Shown: positions 28,301 through 40,802 of the stretch, piece by piece
Layout: each line of letters begins with the position of its first letter
Numbering within the stretch: the stretch's first letter is position 1
From: Lates calcarifer
Taxonomy: Eukaryota > Chordata > Actinopteri > Centropomidae
Length of the DNA: 64,000 nucleotides
Direction: 5' to 3'
Assembly (NCBI RefSeq): GCF_001640805.2
Contig: NC_066838.1
Location: forward strand, 13,787,632 to 13,851,631
The notes under the pieces: generated by a model
Databases searched by the model: none
Told to the model about the DNA's origin: nothing
Seen by the model: the letters and a program-made list of their open reading frames with translations, nothing else
Position numbers and translations under genes: made by a program

Positions 28301-31300
28301 TCAGGCACATGCAGAAATAACACTAACCTCTTTACTAGATTAGGCAATTCAGGGTACTGGAGGGTGGAGATAAGCAGAAACCATACTGAGAGGAAGAAGA
28401 CATGAAAACTACACCAAGTAGGTCATGATGTGTGACTACACTATAGGCCCAATTCTGTATTGTTTTTCTAGGTCAGTGCAGATGTTTTCTTAATCTGTGA
28501 TGATAGGTGATCAATCAATGTTGAGCTATCAGAGCTAAAATTACATGATGTGCACGTCATGCCTGATAAATTCTGTCACAACCACTAGCTGTTTTTTTTT
28601 TTGCATCCCTTGCTTAATTGTTGCCCTATCCCTCATTAATTGCAGTAAGATGTTCTATGGGCATACACAAGGTAATCAAGTTGACCCTGTTCTAATTTCC
28701 TAAAATAATTCCTGTGTTTGCTGCAGTTTTCCAGATGATAGATAGCTTCGGGGACTTCAAAGCTCCTCTTCTCATAAATCATTGTCTGAGGGGGAGATGT
28801 AAGAGAGCTGAGGGAACATGTTGGGTACGTGGAGGAGGAGGGGCTGAACTGAGTGAAAGCGTAGAGGTAACTTTGCTGTGGGAAGATGCTGCAAAGGGCA
28901 AGAGAAAGACAGTCTGAAACTTAAGGGAGTGATACAAGGCCAGATGGTAATCTTTGGCCGCGCTGTGACACAGTAGAAGGGCGAGGCAGGTGCAGGTCTG
29001 CTGATAGAGTGAGTGCCTGAGCTACTGGCACGATGACCTCAAAAGACTTTCCGCATTACATTTTTCACACAGACCTACATATCAGTACTGTGCCTCTTTC
29101 TGGCTGCCCATTTCCCTGCTGCTTTGCCTAATCAGGGCACTGTGGTATTCTAGCAGAACTGCATGAGGGTCCCTCTCATTAAAAATGTGTCAGGATGTCT
29201 CACCATCTCTTGACATGCCGACAGAGAGGCATTTCTTGAAACGGCAGTGCTGGCATCGGTTTCGGTTCATGCGCATGATCAGACAGTTCTCATTCTTCAC
29301 GCACATCTTGTAGTTGATGTTCTGCTGGATGCTGCGGCGGAAAAAGCCCTGAAATGTACAGAAATATGGCATGAAACTGGTGCATCAGTAGCAACACATT
29401 TTTTAATCAGTCCACATGATTTCTCTGATCAGGGGAGCTTACCTTGCAACCTTCACATGCATGCACTCCATAGTGGAAACCAGATGCAATGTCCCCACAC
29501 ACTTTGCAAAGCAGAACCATTCCACCTGTCTCTGAGGAAGGGTAAAAAAAAAAAGACAGTGAGATGACCCGTAAAAAACTCATCAAAGGATAAATCTTCA
29601 TGCAAATTGACAAGGAGGGGATACTAACTGGTGAAAGTTCCTGCAAACCCGCACGGCCTTTTTCCCGCAATGGGGTGTGCATAGGTGTGCTGTGGAGTGG
29701 CTGCTACCGAGGGGCCGCTGTAGACCTCTGGGAACTGGAATACCAGTTTGGAGGATGGGGTGGTTGCCCCAGCTGCCTTCTGCTTCAGTGGCCCAATCTC
29801 GGTAAAGGTAACCTCCTCTGGGGACGAGGGCTGGGAATGTGAGGAGGGCGACTGTGTCTGGTACCCGCTGGAGGGGCTGCCGGGGCTGGGGCTGGCACTG
29901 CCAGAGGAGCCTGCGTACAGGATGACTCCACCACCTCCTGCAGACAAGGGAAAGATTGGAGAACATCAGACCTGAGCTGAGGTTTTGTGGTCAGGTGACT
30001 CAAATTTTAGTTCACTTTGAGCTCCTTTTTAAAGCATACAATGTCATTCAGATACTGACGAGGAGTGGCATTCATTTTTCTATGCCATATATGCAGACTA
30101 CTGTAAGTTGATGGCTGAATTACATTAGTTGTGAACATATAAATGTAAGTTGGCCATCCATATTTCCACAGAAACCGTTCAGCTACTCTACACTATGGAT
30201 GAGATGTGATGTAATGTTGCACAACCTCTGGGCAGCAGAGAACAGCTCTGAGAATTTGCAGCGTCGTTGCTTCATCCCGAGTGTAACAGGCGTAATGGTG
30301 CGCTCAAGCGGATAAAGTGGGCGCTAAAAATACTGCTGGTAGCACGGCAACAAAGCAGGCAGGGTTCCTCTAGAAGCACCAACGAGGCGCTACTTTCTTG
30401 TAAATAATTCCTGCGTTATGCTAATGCAGTATTTATATAGGCACCGCGTACATGTGTGGAATTTTTGTTGTTGTTCAGCTGCGTTTTTTTCTCTCTAAAG
30501 TTTCGCTTTCCTCGCATCCTCTCCCGCCCTCTTCCTCTCTCTCTCTCTCTCTCGCATTTCTAGTCATGCGTTGTGGATGAGCTGAGACACGGCCTCACGT
30601 GTCTGCGGGGTCTGCTGCCTCCTCCGCTCCAATAATAGCCTCGCTCCCCTGGCACCGTGCCCAGCGCCAAGCTAACAGCACGACACCTGACCGCTGCCTC
30701 ACATGCATGGACTCCTGACACGGTTACTGGCCGAATCAAATCCGCAGTCTCGTGTTGAAATACACAACAAAAATCTGAAGTCAGATCTTGTGTGTTTATA
30801 AACATACGCTGACTGGGAAGCTCCCCGGGCGTGAGGTGGCATCAAGTCTCAGCCGCTGCTGTTCATGCGCCACCGACAGTCAGAGAATGTGAGTCACGTT
30901 TTTTGCAAAGGAAAAGCCTGGACTGGACTGCTGTAGTCAAGTACTGACTGCTCAGTGTACAGTAGCGTCCAACAGATAGAGGTTCACAATGACGAATTAT
31001 ATGCAAATGAGGGTAAATGTTGAAAATAATAGAAACACATGTGGATCTGATTTAAAGCTCCGATCATGCCTGGCTTGCACATGCAGCTGAGAAATATCCA
31101 ACATCCAAATAATTCCCCAACATTTAAAAGTCATGCCATGGCAAAGTGGTTAAACCAGCCCAGCTTTGTTTGTGGGAATCATGCATAAGTGCAGTAGGCT
31201 TGTCCCTGCCTTGCCCTCTTCTGCACAAGGCTTTGTTTAGCTCTGATGTTTTGATAATCCCTCAACCAGCACGTGTTGGTGGATTTGTTGACTCATGCCA

Positions 31301-34300
31301 GAGCCATATACAGATCCAGCAGAGGCAAGCCTGAGCCTCACCTCTTCCTGAGCTGACAGTGGTGCCCCCCCCCCTGCACTACTCCACCCAAACACATTGC
31401 ATGTCCACCTGAAGACTCACATGTGCCAGGTTTATGAATGACCCCTAGAGGTACTGTGCTGTAAACACTGTCAATTAACAATCCCTGTTTACAGTCTGCT
31501 CTCCAGTAGTGGTGGCTGGGTACCAAAACTATCACCTGCATGTATCGAGTGTCATACTAGGAGGGTTAATACAGTTTAAATATAAACGTTGCAGGCTTCC
31601 CTCATTGTGTTGCACAGGATACAGAGCCACCTTCCTCTTACATTTATTGTGATCTTAGCTTTATCACCATGCATGGTCAAAAAAAGGAATGCAATGTCAT
31701 CTTTCCTCATCATGGTGGAGGTAAAACAGCATGTTTCTGTATGTTTAAAACAACCATTGCAGAAAGCCCCAGTACCCACACAAGCTGCAAAATGCTATTG
31801 CAGTCGCCAGTTATTTGATTATGTGTTGGGCAGCACAACTGCCAGATTTCCTGGCATAACTTGGTATCATCCAACACTGCCACATGCAGGATATTCCAGC
31901 TACACCAAACTTCACATGTTCTATGGGATTTCCCACGCAGCCAAACAGGATTGCCACGCACACTGTCACGGTGTTCACAGGACAGTTTACGATTTAGGTC
32001 ACTGCAGGCAGCATTAATTGAGGAGTCAATCAGTCCTCAGTGCCCATTTTAAGCTTAGCCTACCCGTGCAAGCGCTAATCTGCCTGGGACTGGAAGGCAG
32101 GCAGAGAAACGTGAGCGGTGAGCGCTTCACAGGCACAACAGCTCCTCTTCTCTGTTTCCACCCCCTGTCCTTTATCTCTCACTTTTAGCAGTTCACCTTA
32201 TAATGCAGGACATGGGGAGATGGCCACATATAGCCTTTAGTTGATGTGACCATAGCATTTGTCTGCCTTTGTGGTGTGCAATTTATAAACATGGCATAAG
32301 ATGACTCCCTGAAAGAAACACAGTGTTTATTGTGCTGTGGCAGAAAATGATGTAGGCTGTAGGCTATGGCCAGTAAAAAGAGTGCTGTGTGCTTGCAAAC
32401 ACGGCCAAACTGTGATCACTGCTTGGGTGTTTGCAGTAGACTTCATTAACTCAGACTTGTGTAAGTAGGTCAATATCACAGGAACTTGATAGAATTGTGT
32501 GTATGCGCCTCTAGCATCTCTCCAAACTGAGGCTGCACCACACACCAGCTCTATCTCTAGCACCTATCAGGGGGAACTGTATTAGCTTATCATGGCTGTT
32601 AGATTTGAAATCTATAGTTTCATATCCTGGGCTATAGGGGTGTTGTCTGGCACGCGCACTGTGTCAAACATGGAGTGAAAACATCCGTTTCAGGGTTATG
32701 CGATTTTATCAGCAGCACAGTTTCAGCCTCTCTACGTTTTTTTTTTAAATCCGCTATCTGTTGCAGCATCGCTTGGCGAGCGCAGAGGATGAGAGGGGAG
32801 ATATTATGTTTAACAGCAGAGTCACGTTCCAGCTCAAACACACCCCTAAGCGGATGTGTGCCCTGAACCGATGGGTAGGGGACAGATGTTGCAGAGTCAA
32901 AAACTGAGTCAGCTTCAACCACACGGCGAGGTCTGTGATTCAAAGAGGAAGGAAAAAAAAAGATTTCAATACAAGTGAGAGGGCGCATGAGGCGGGAAAA
33001 CGTGACGAGAGAAAGAGAGAGAGAAAAGTTAATGCATGGAATCGCTGACCCACTGACCAAGCTCTCCCTCACCATCACCGCAGGCGGCATCAACACAGGA
33101 GCGTCCGTGAGAGCGCTGAAGCGGCGGGAGGGCGGGGAGGAGGGCCCGGGTATCTCACGCGTCGCACGCGGCTCTGCAAGGGAGGCCACGTGAGGAGGCT
33201 TTTGACGGAGCTTTCACTGGGAAGACATGAAGCCGCGCTCCAGCCAGGAGCCAGAGCTTCCTACAGTCCGCCAGGGGCTTATAATTAAAGAGCCAAATTA
33301 AATAGACCGGCATGCTATGCGCCGGGGTGGTCTGACTGTGCACCACCAGCAGCACAGCCTGCACTGTCAGCCAGGCGCTGCATCTAGTTTATGAACAGTA
33401 GGGTGAAATTTATGTGTCAGCATGTGGCCAGACCCGAATTTATATTGTGAACAAATGTATAAGATGATAAAATTACTCTTACACCACTTAATTTCACAGT
33501 GATTTATAGCCTAGTATATCTATATACCACTAAATTGTCTTCTTAAAGTCTGTTTTGGTAATGATACAGTTAAATTAGATTTGTAACACAAGCCAGTTAT
33601 AGGCTATCTCTCAGTTTCTCCCATTCAGAGACTGAGTGATGTCAATAAGCCTCACATTGCATATCCTGCTTGCAATCCAGGAAAAAGACACTCATATTTT
33701 TCTGGACTCACGTGTCTGTTTGGGTTTCTTTTTTTCCCCTCTATTTTAATATTTTCATTGCCCATATTTTCTGGAGATGCTGTTTGAGCTTTTGATATGA
33801 AATAACTAGTAATTTGAAATGATTTATCACTTTTTTCCATCAAACTAATGTGGTTAGGTTATACCACGTAGCTTATAATATTGCAGGTTATAATATTATG
33901 TCTGACTTAATGGGATTGATTTTGATGTTGGCTCCTACTAATGAGTTTTTCCTGAAAGTTTTGCTCAGCCCAGTAAAACTTGGAACCAAAGCAATGATGG
34001 TTTTCAACTGATGGTGTGGAGTTAGTGGTCTGTGTTGGTTTAAACAGGCTGAGATTAATGCAGAAAACCTCCACCAGGGGAGTGTCAGAGGAAGTTTTAG
34101 TGACAGAGCACAGTGCATGAAGTTATGCACTGGACAGTGGGTAAAGTCTGCTTTTATCATATACATTAATCACCATTGGACAGCTATATGTGATCTACTG
34201 TGATAGCATACTAATACCATCATAGTGCTGGTGAGCACATTAAAGTCAGTGTCAAGGAAGACTACATATTCACAGTGTTGCAGCTGACACCCACATGATA

Positions 34301-36126
34301 GAACAGTTGACCTTTGGCATGAGGTCAAGGTTGCACAAGTTGATTTAGGTATTGGTTCTGGCAAATATTCCTTAATGCATGTTGGAAGATGTATTGTGCA
34401 TTTTCAAACATTAGGTTTGACTGAGTTTTGATGATATAGGTGATACAAACAATGTTACAACATACATATTAGACTGAGTGTTATTTATCTGTATATATGA
34501 TCTATATGGGCCCATTTTGTGATGCAGCATATAAGACATGCAACACCCCCAACCCAATCATATCTGCGGGTGAACACACACACACACACAAACACAATCT
34601 CATTTTATCTGCCGGACTTTATGAGCCTCGCAGCTCACCACTGCGGCCATATTTTTTACCAGGTTATGATGATGTTTATGAGCTTTGTTTAGATCACACT
34701 GAACTCATGAGTGAAATGAAGTCATGTGCATTCCAATAACCTCATTGAAATATTAAAGGTCAACGGACCCAGTTCAAGGTGGTCACTTGCATTTGGATGG
34801 ATGAGAGGAGGAAGAAAAATTATGGAAAGTTAAAAGATGTGCTGTTATTTGAATTAAAAAAAGCAATTACATAAACTGAAAAAATAAACTAAACATAAAT
34901 AAACGATTTAATAAACAAATAAAAACTTGGAAATGCCAGCCCTCACTCTCACACACACAAACACCAAACATCCAGACATCAATAAACCACCAACAGAAAA
35001 GCCCAGCACACAGCCCTCATCTTTATTGTCTAATAATACTACAGCTATTATCTATGATTACACATTTAACTGCCTTGTTTGTGTCGTGAAAAACACTGGC
35101 CCACTTAATCAACATAAATATAGAGTCATAACCCGGTTTGTTGGTTTAGTGTTGCCTTCAGACTGGAGTAACATGTTGACGGAGCACAGGGTGCGCCCAT
35201 CACCTGTGCTGGAACGTGACCGTGGCTGTTGTAAATGATTCACCGTCAATTAGAAGAGCAAAGCAGAAAGCATGTGCACCTTTGGCTGACCTCGAGAAAC
35301 CGCTGCCTAATACCACTTAACGGATGGACGTCCTGCAGTTATCAACTTTTATTTGCAACGGTGGCCTTGATAACAGAAAACAAACACGCCCACTATATAG
35401 CTACGCCAGAGTTTCCTTGTCCCCCCCCCCCGCGTGAAATGGCAGAGGGCTTAGTGCGCCGTTATGGCTCTGTGGCTCTGACAGATTATGATTACAGTGA
35501 CAGCCAGTGTGCTGTAGCTCCACGTGAGTTTGTTTTCATGAAGACAGGAAGTAGCCAGTCCCACTATAAACCATATGGCGCGGGTCGTTGGAGCTGCAGT
35601 CCAGGCGCTGCGTTTTGACATTAAAACGCAATGCAGCAACTTTCCCTCTACAACTTTGCGTTAAGTGTTGCAGTTACACTTATACTCAACATAGAAACAA
35701 GCTTAAGCGATCAAATGTCGAAAGAGCGACTCGTGCATGAACCTAATATTCCCAATCAGTGGTTAAAAAAAACAAACTATAAAATTACTCATCTCAGTTA
35801 GTACACTGTAAAATTAGAATGCAAAAGTGATGTTTGGTGCACTTAATTGTGCATGTGACACACATGAAATTGCAAACATATTGTCAACTATACACATATT
35901 AGAAGAAATTCATCCGTATTAAATTTAAAGTCAGATTTATTTTTGTTTTAATGATAAACTCAAACAGCGTTAAATTACTTTAGCCATTTGAACGTTGGGA
36001 TCAACATGAATGAAGCAGTGACTAAATCAATCAATTCTGACTCTTATGTCATAATCAAATGGAGCGGTGGCTACAAGTTAACATAATGTTAAAGTTGAAC
36101 TCACCACCACCAGGGCTGTTATCCAT
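25393..36126 (-). CDS. nr1d4: REV-ERB-type nuclear receptor (NR1D subfamily, nr1d4 by synteny), complete
   Basis: Haem-sensing transcriptional repressor of the REV-ERB group, which links the circadian clock to metabolism. Coding exons in transcript order: 36126-36105, 29937-29629, 29531-29443, 29348-29204, 26951-26371, 26269-26084, 25927-25717, 25589-25393. They sum to 1740 nt, 579 residues, all in phase. The A/B domain is Gly/Ser/Pro-rich. The DNA-binding domain has zinc-ligand Cys at 119, 122, 136, 139 and 156, 162, 172, 175, the P-box EGCKG, and the C-terminal extension [12 protein letters not shown]. The hinge (about 205-375) is Ser/Asn-rich. The ligand-binding domain ends at LLAFRIDP without helix 12, as in all REV-ERBs, so it should repress rather than activate. 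Haem ligands match: Cys384 (LACPLN) and His568 (NNLHSDK). Sequence is not clearly NR1D1 or NR1D2; the place between mfsd5 and rarg gives nr1d4. Confidence 0.92.
30596..30601. promoter_or_regulatory. E-box CACGTG (1) in nr1d4 intron 1
   Basis: Perfect canonical E-box. Its 12-base context CTCACGTGTCTG is repeated exactly at the E-box at 33709. Confidence 0.45.
31270..31275. promoter_or_regulatory. E-box CACGTG (2) in nr1d4 intron 1
   Basis: Perfect E-box inside a longer near-palindrome, ACCAGCACGTGTTGGT. Confidence 0.45.
32462..32472 (+). promoter_or_regulatory. ROR/REV-ERB response element (RORE) in nr1d4 intron 1
   Basis: TAAGTAGGTCA fits the RORE consensus WAWNTRGGTCA at every position. 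One-mismatch versions lie at 28415-28425, 28465-28475 and 31991-32001. Confidence 0.45.
33187..33192. promoter_or_regulatory. E-box CACGTG (3) in nr1d4 intron 1
   Basis: Perfect E-box in a locally CpG-rich stretch (about 33050-33320). Confidence 0.45.
33709..33714. promoter_or_regulatory. E-box CACGTG (4) in nr1d4 intron 1
   Basis: Perfect E-box with the same 12-base context as the one at 30596. Confidence 0.45.
34867..34874. promoter_or_regulatory. D-box (PAR-bZIP/E4BP4 site) in nr1d4 intron 1
   Basis: TTACATAA is the reverse complement of TTATGTAA, the D-box consensus used by DBP, TEF, HLF and NFIL3. Confidence 0.35.
35521..35526. promoter_or_regulatory. E-box CACGTG (5) in nr1d4 intron 1
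   Basis: Perfect E-box about 0.6 kb into intron 1 from the first coding exon. Confidence 0.45.
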
Positions 36127-36480
36127 GTCTTGATGTTGATGTCGACGACTTTAAACAAACTTGAAAACAGATCGTACGCGGATGTCACTAGACTGGCGTA
36201 AAAGTCTTTTGAAGACAGGTGAGAAAGTGAAGAAAAAGCTTTGCGTAAAACACCTGCTCCATTGAGCGCAAAAATGGGAAGCAGTGATGGAAACGCGTCC
36301 CGTGCGCGTAAAGTTTTTCCCCCTCAGTAAACTCTAGGCAGGTGTCTCTGTCTCTGTCAGTGCTCGGCTCCTCTCTGGCAGAGGTGAAGTCAAGACAGGC
36401 TGGTCTCTCCAAAGATACCTGGATGCCTTCTGCGCTCTGGATACTGCGCCTCGGCTCGAGCGCATGTGATGTCGCACGAG
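36127..36480 (-). promoter_or_regulatory. Probable nr1d4 promoter and 5'UTR
   Basis: CpG-richer sequence directly upstream of the nr1d4 ATG. No clear TATA box is seen and the start site cannot be placed. Confidence 0.4.
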
Positions 36481-37385
36481 CGAAGATTAAACGATTCTCA
36501 TGAATTCCAAGAAAGTAGAGTCAGCATATCCGCGATACGGGGGTGTCAGGCATGACATACACACCCACTGATACAAACACCCACATCAATCACGTTTGCA
36601 GGTGAGTAGGAAATGTGACCGCCTTTCTGCTCGCTCCAAGTTGTGTTGTGTCTGTTTGTGTGGGATTTGGCTCACTCTTTGTACCTCGCGGAGTCCTTTC
36701 TCTCCCTCTCTCCCCTTCACGCGTTTGTGCATTTTCATTGGCGGGGATCTGGGAGCTGAGGGGAGTTTGATGCGCTTATTCGACCGTGGTATGTGTTCAG
36801 TAAAGCCAAGCTACATGTGCGCTCTGCATGTGCCGGGGAGAGCGCTGCCCTACTGATACACATTTTATGCAAAATACGGAGCGTGTGGTGCGGAGGGATC
36901 GAGAGATTGGTGGGTGAAGCACATGGACAATAGGCGTGGCTCACCGTGACTGCTTGTTCTCTGACAAACAGCGCTGCGAACGGATGGTAAACACTGAGAC
37001 ACGCCAAACATCGTGTTAAGTGCCAAGTTTAAAACCCATGTGCCAAAGGAAACTGTAGACGCGCAACTGGACCAATAACAACACACTGTGGGAGTAAACC
37101 GTAACACTCAACTTTGGTTAAAATATTACTGAAATAACCAAAAAATCTTAAATTCTGTTTTTTAATATTTCTGCATATGTGATTATTTTTTTTCTTTTTC
37201 TTTTCTTTTTTTTTACAGGGCTTCCCCCGTGCGTTTGGGGGTGAGGTAAATTTTTCACATAACAAAAATCTTACTCCCACGTTTGAAATTTGTTTGCGCA
37301 ACAAGAGCTCCAAACATTCAGTCTGCAACAAACTGTGTCGCCTGTCACTGAACATGCAGGACCAACCAAACACAGCTTGAGGAAA

Positions 37386-37400
37386 GCGCCCCTTAGTGGC
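37386..37400 (-). promoter_or_regulatory. CTCF-like motif, minus orientation
   Basis: GCGCCCCTTAGTGGC reads GCCACTAAGGGGCGC on the minus strand. Its CCACTAAGGGGCGC part matches 13 of 14 positions of the CTCF core CCASYAGRKGGCRS. Confidence 0.45.
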
Positions 37401-37429
37401 AAGTCATGGCACTGACACATAAGCAGGAT

Positions 37430-37430
<1 letters not shown>

Positions 37431-37475
<45 letters not shown>
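37431..37475. repeat. (TATC)n microsatellite
   Basis: About eleven TATC units. Confidence 0.95.
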
Positions 37476-37680
37476 AACTTTATTTATCCCCAAGGGGGCA
37501 ATTAGAGAGCACGAGGAGCAGTTCAACACACACAACACACTTAAATAAAAAGAAACCCTCAAAAAGCACACAATAGCAATAAAAAAATAAAGCAGACAGA
37601 AAAAAGCCAAACACTACAGTTGTCCTATCAGTTGACAGCCAGCCATGTCTGAGTCTCTCTCTGTGTGTAGAGAGAATAAT
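37476..37680. mobile_element. Possible truncated non-LTR retroelement tail
   Basis: Directly after the TATC array comes aactttatttatccccaag and then ggggcaatt. This resembles the AACTTTATTNATCCC...GGAAATT phrase that recurs next to tetranucleotide arrays in many fish genomes, probably from 3' ends of LINE-type elements. No reading frame or target-site duplication is identified. The right-hand limit is a guess. Confidence 0.3.
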
Positions 37681-38080
37681 ATAACTAAGGAGGAGGAAAG
37701 TCTTAATCTTAATCTAGTCCAGATTGAGCAAGTCTAAGAATAAGGTTTTGCTCTAGACTTGGTCTGGATGGAGGAAAAATTGTGAAATTGACATTTTTTA
37801 GCTTTCACAAATAAAATTAAGGTTTCCCAGATCTGAAAATGGTGTTTTGACCCAAAATGGTCTGATATTACCCACGATGTGCGTCTGCCTTCAGATGACT
37901 GCCTTACATCACAGACACACAAGTTGTTTTAGGATAGGATTAGCCCTTGTTGTCTCCCTTAGGTGAAATCTGTCTTTGGCATCTGAGAAAACACCTGCAT
38001 CACAGCAACATACAACCTCTACACATGTGCATGTACAAATCTGTCAAAACGACAGATAACATTCAACATCAACAATTACA

Positions 38081-38114
38081 TATCTATCTATCTATCTATC
38101 TATCTGTATTGCTT

Positions 38115-38162
<48 letters not shown>
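38081..38162. repeat. Compound (TATC)n...(TA)n microsatellite
   Basis: About six TATC units, a short unique spacer, then about 22 TA units. Confidence 0.9.
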
Positions 38163-38164
<2 letters not shown>

Positions 38165-38475
38165 TATTCTTTCCCATGTGTGAAGTACTTTAAAGACGTG
38201 AGTAGCCCAAGAAGAGCAGATAATTACTAGAAAATGGTAGAAGAATTATTCTGATTATTATAGTATGATTGTAATGTCATTATTAGTATAAGCCCTTCAA
38301 ATTAGACATTGTCACAGGTAAAGAGAGCAGGTTGGGTGTTTATTCACTCGTGAATAAATGCTGCATCTAATTTGTCCCGTACTTACTAAAACATATTTAT
38401 TGTTTTCTTTCTTGGTTGTAGTTTCCATCTCACCCCGTCCTCGCCGGCAGAGCGTGTGCTGCACTCCTCCTCTGC

Positions 38476-38489
38476 GCCACTAGAGGGAG
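38476..38489 (+). promoter_or_regulatory. CTCF-like motif, plus orientation
   Basis: GCCACTAGAGGGAG has the CCACTAGAGGG half of the CTCF core but differs at two positions of its 3' end. It points away from the motif at 37386. Confidence 0.35.
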
Positions 38490-38737
38490 TCACAGCGTCA
38501 TAAATCTTAACGCACGGTAGCTCCCATCAACGCCCCTGAGCTGCCGGGACGCGGTGACGGATTGGCAACAAACGAAGGTAATCTGACAAATGACTGAAAT
38601 GATCACTGAGGCGTAAAGACCAAATGGCGCGATCTTTACAAGCCGCCGAGCCGTGATAGAAGACTGTCCATGACTTTGTTTTGTCTCCTTCACAGAAAAC
38701 TTCGGGCGTGCGTGCGTGCGTGCGATTGACATCCAAC

Positions 38738-38830
38738 TATTTAAGCTTCAAACTTCTCTCTCACTCTCTCTCTCTCTCTCAATGCGCTCGCTCTCGAAAC
38801 TACGAGCAGACACTACTCCGGGCGAAGAAG
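38738..38830 (+). promoter_or_regulatory. rarg: Candidate rarg P1 promoter and non-coding exon 1
   Basis: A TATA-like TATTTAAG (38738-38745) is followed, after a CT-rich tract, by a short CpG-bearing stretch that ends in a good donor at 38830/38831 (GAAGAAG/GTAGGATT). The placement upstream of the isoform-1 coding exon fits a leader exon. This is inference from sequence only. Confidence 0.35.
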
Positions 38831-40758
38831 GTAGGATTGTGTACTTTACATAAATCATCTCCTGTCGTGATTAATTGGATGGTTGTCTAAGAATAAGCTC
38901 AGGCAGCGTCAGTTGGTGTGTGTGTGTGTGTGTGTTTACTCTATGAGACTCACGCAGTCATCATGAGAACACGTTATGGCAGGGCACGAGATAATTACAG
39001 ACTGTTGGGGACTGAGCAGAACAGAAGTCGGCTGCCAACATACACACCTGCAAAACGCTGCTTCGCCTGAGGCTTAAGAGGCAGACTTCACCGCTGTCTG
39101 TCTGTCTTTCTGTCTGTCACTCTAAAGCCCCCACACCCCACCCCCCACACCCCTTGTTGAATGTGTTCTTTATGAGAGAGATGCCAGTTAGGTGTGAGGC
39201 CCAACCAGAGTACTTTAAGATTTTCTCCAGGCTGAACCTCGGCAGTTTGTTTTAGATTAGCTTCCAGGACGGTTGATTAGGCTCTGGAAAGCAAAGCAAA
39301 TGAGCAAAGAATGCAGAAAATTTTCCAGTAGTAGACTGTGTGGAATTAGCCTCATGATCAGCAGAGTATTTTTTTTTTCTTTTTCTTCTCTTCATCCCCT
39401 GCAGGAAAAATAGCAAACGCAGACCTGTATTCAAACCCAACATACTAAATACATGTCATATACATACTTATATACCAGCTCAACATGCCAGAAAGCAAAA
39501 GCAAATGAAAACTTTTTTCATGTTTCCTGTGCAGTATTTAGTGCCCAGCCTTCTCACAAGGGCAGTTTTATGTGCAGGGAAGGAGGCATGGAAAAGAAGA
39601 CCTTTCCTTTTGAGCTCACAGATTTGCAGTAATTACAGAATCACTTCCATATGTGGCTCTCTGGCTGCCTTCTCGCTGCCCCCACCACCCCTCTCTTCCC
39701 CAGTGTTCACTCTCTTTCCCTCTCCCCTTTTTCATTTGCATTCTCCCCTATTCCTCCTCTCTCTCTTTTTTTCAGCTTTTATTTTTTTGGCTTTCCCCCT
39801 CATGCACTCAGAGCATTTTTTTTTTGTAAAACCACAGCTTAAACAAAGTTTACGATAATCAGAACATCCTGGCATTTTTGGCAAACGGCTATGCTTTTTG
39901 GTGATTCAATTAGACCACGCTTGCCAAAAAAAAAGGAGAAGGGAGAAAAGGGAGGGAAAAAAAGAGAGTGTGCGATTCAGTGGGAGAGAAAAGAGACATG
40001 GACGGGAGAGGGGAAATGTTGAAGAATACGGAAATATGAAAAAGAGGAAAGAAAAAAGAATGGGAGCTCAGTGAAGAATTCGAGAGGCAGGAACGGAGCG
40101 TGAAGGAGGGAGAGGTGGAACAGAAAATGAGGCAGAGAGAGGGAGGGCTGGAGTAATGCTTTTTGACAGAGGTGGGTTCAAGATGGGTTCATGGTGACAT
40201 CATGGCTGATTTTCTTGAGGAAAGTATAGACAGGAGAGCCGTTCACCTTTCATTGGACACACATGTTGGGGGAACAGGCAAGAGCGCTCATGTGCTGGCA
40301 CACACGCTGGTAGCTGTGCCGACGACCTCTGAGTGCGACCCAAAATATGCACCAAAAAAAACTCACACACACTCCTCTTTTTATTTTCTCTTTCTCTCCC
40401 TCTCCTCTTCTCTTTTTCCCTTAATTTCTACTGCAGTTAAAAAAAAGAAGAAGAAGAAGAAGCAGCAGCTTTTGGCTCTCCCTCTCTCTGTTCCAGGCTT
40501 TGTGCTCATTTGTTTTTGTTAGAGGAGCACATAGTGGTATATGCCCTTCAGTCCCTAACACATACATTTCTCCTTTGCCATGAGTAACTCATTTTCCTGT
40601 GAGTAGGATTCCTCTGTGTATGTTTTTACTTCAAGGCGGTTGGACTCTAAATGAGCGCACTTTGCCAGGCGGGATGAATGAGCTCCTTCATTTCACAGGA
40701 TGTGTGTTTAAGTCTGTAACCAAGAAAGTGCAAGCAAGTGTACTGTATATTTGTGTGT

Positions 40759-40792
<34 letters not shown>

Positions 40793-40802
40793 TGTGTGTG
40801 TG
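40759..40802. repeat. (TG)n microsatellite
   Basis: About 20 TG units with one TA interruption. Confidence 0.95.

Larger units (their letters stand above)
29938..36104 (-). other. nr1d4 intron 1 (6.2 kb)
   Basis: Intron between the 22-nt first coding exon segment and the A/B-domain exon. It has two GC/CpG-richer islands (about 30480-30880 and 33050-33360) and the clock-type motif set listed separately. The first island could be an alternative promoter. No extra coding exon is recognised. Confidence 0.6.
36481..38730. other. Head-to-head intergenic region between nr1d4 and rarg
   Basis: Non-coding. It contains a retroelement-like tail after a TATC microsatellite, a TATC/TA microsatellite at 38081-38162, and two CTCF-like motifs described separately. 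No gene is seen. Confidence 0.55.

Noticed and set aside
25393..36126. Assignment as nr1d1 or nr1d2
   Set aside because: The length and haem-residue numbers equal NR1D2, but hinge and ligand-domain residues fit neither copy well, and the mfsd5-rarg neighbourhood is not that of NR1D1 or NR1D2.
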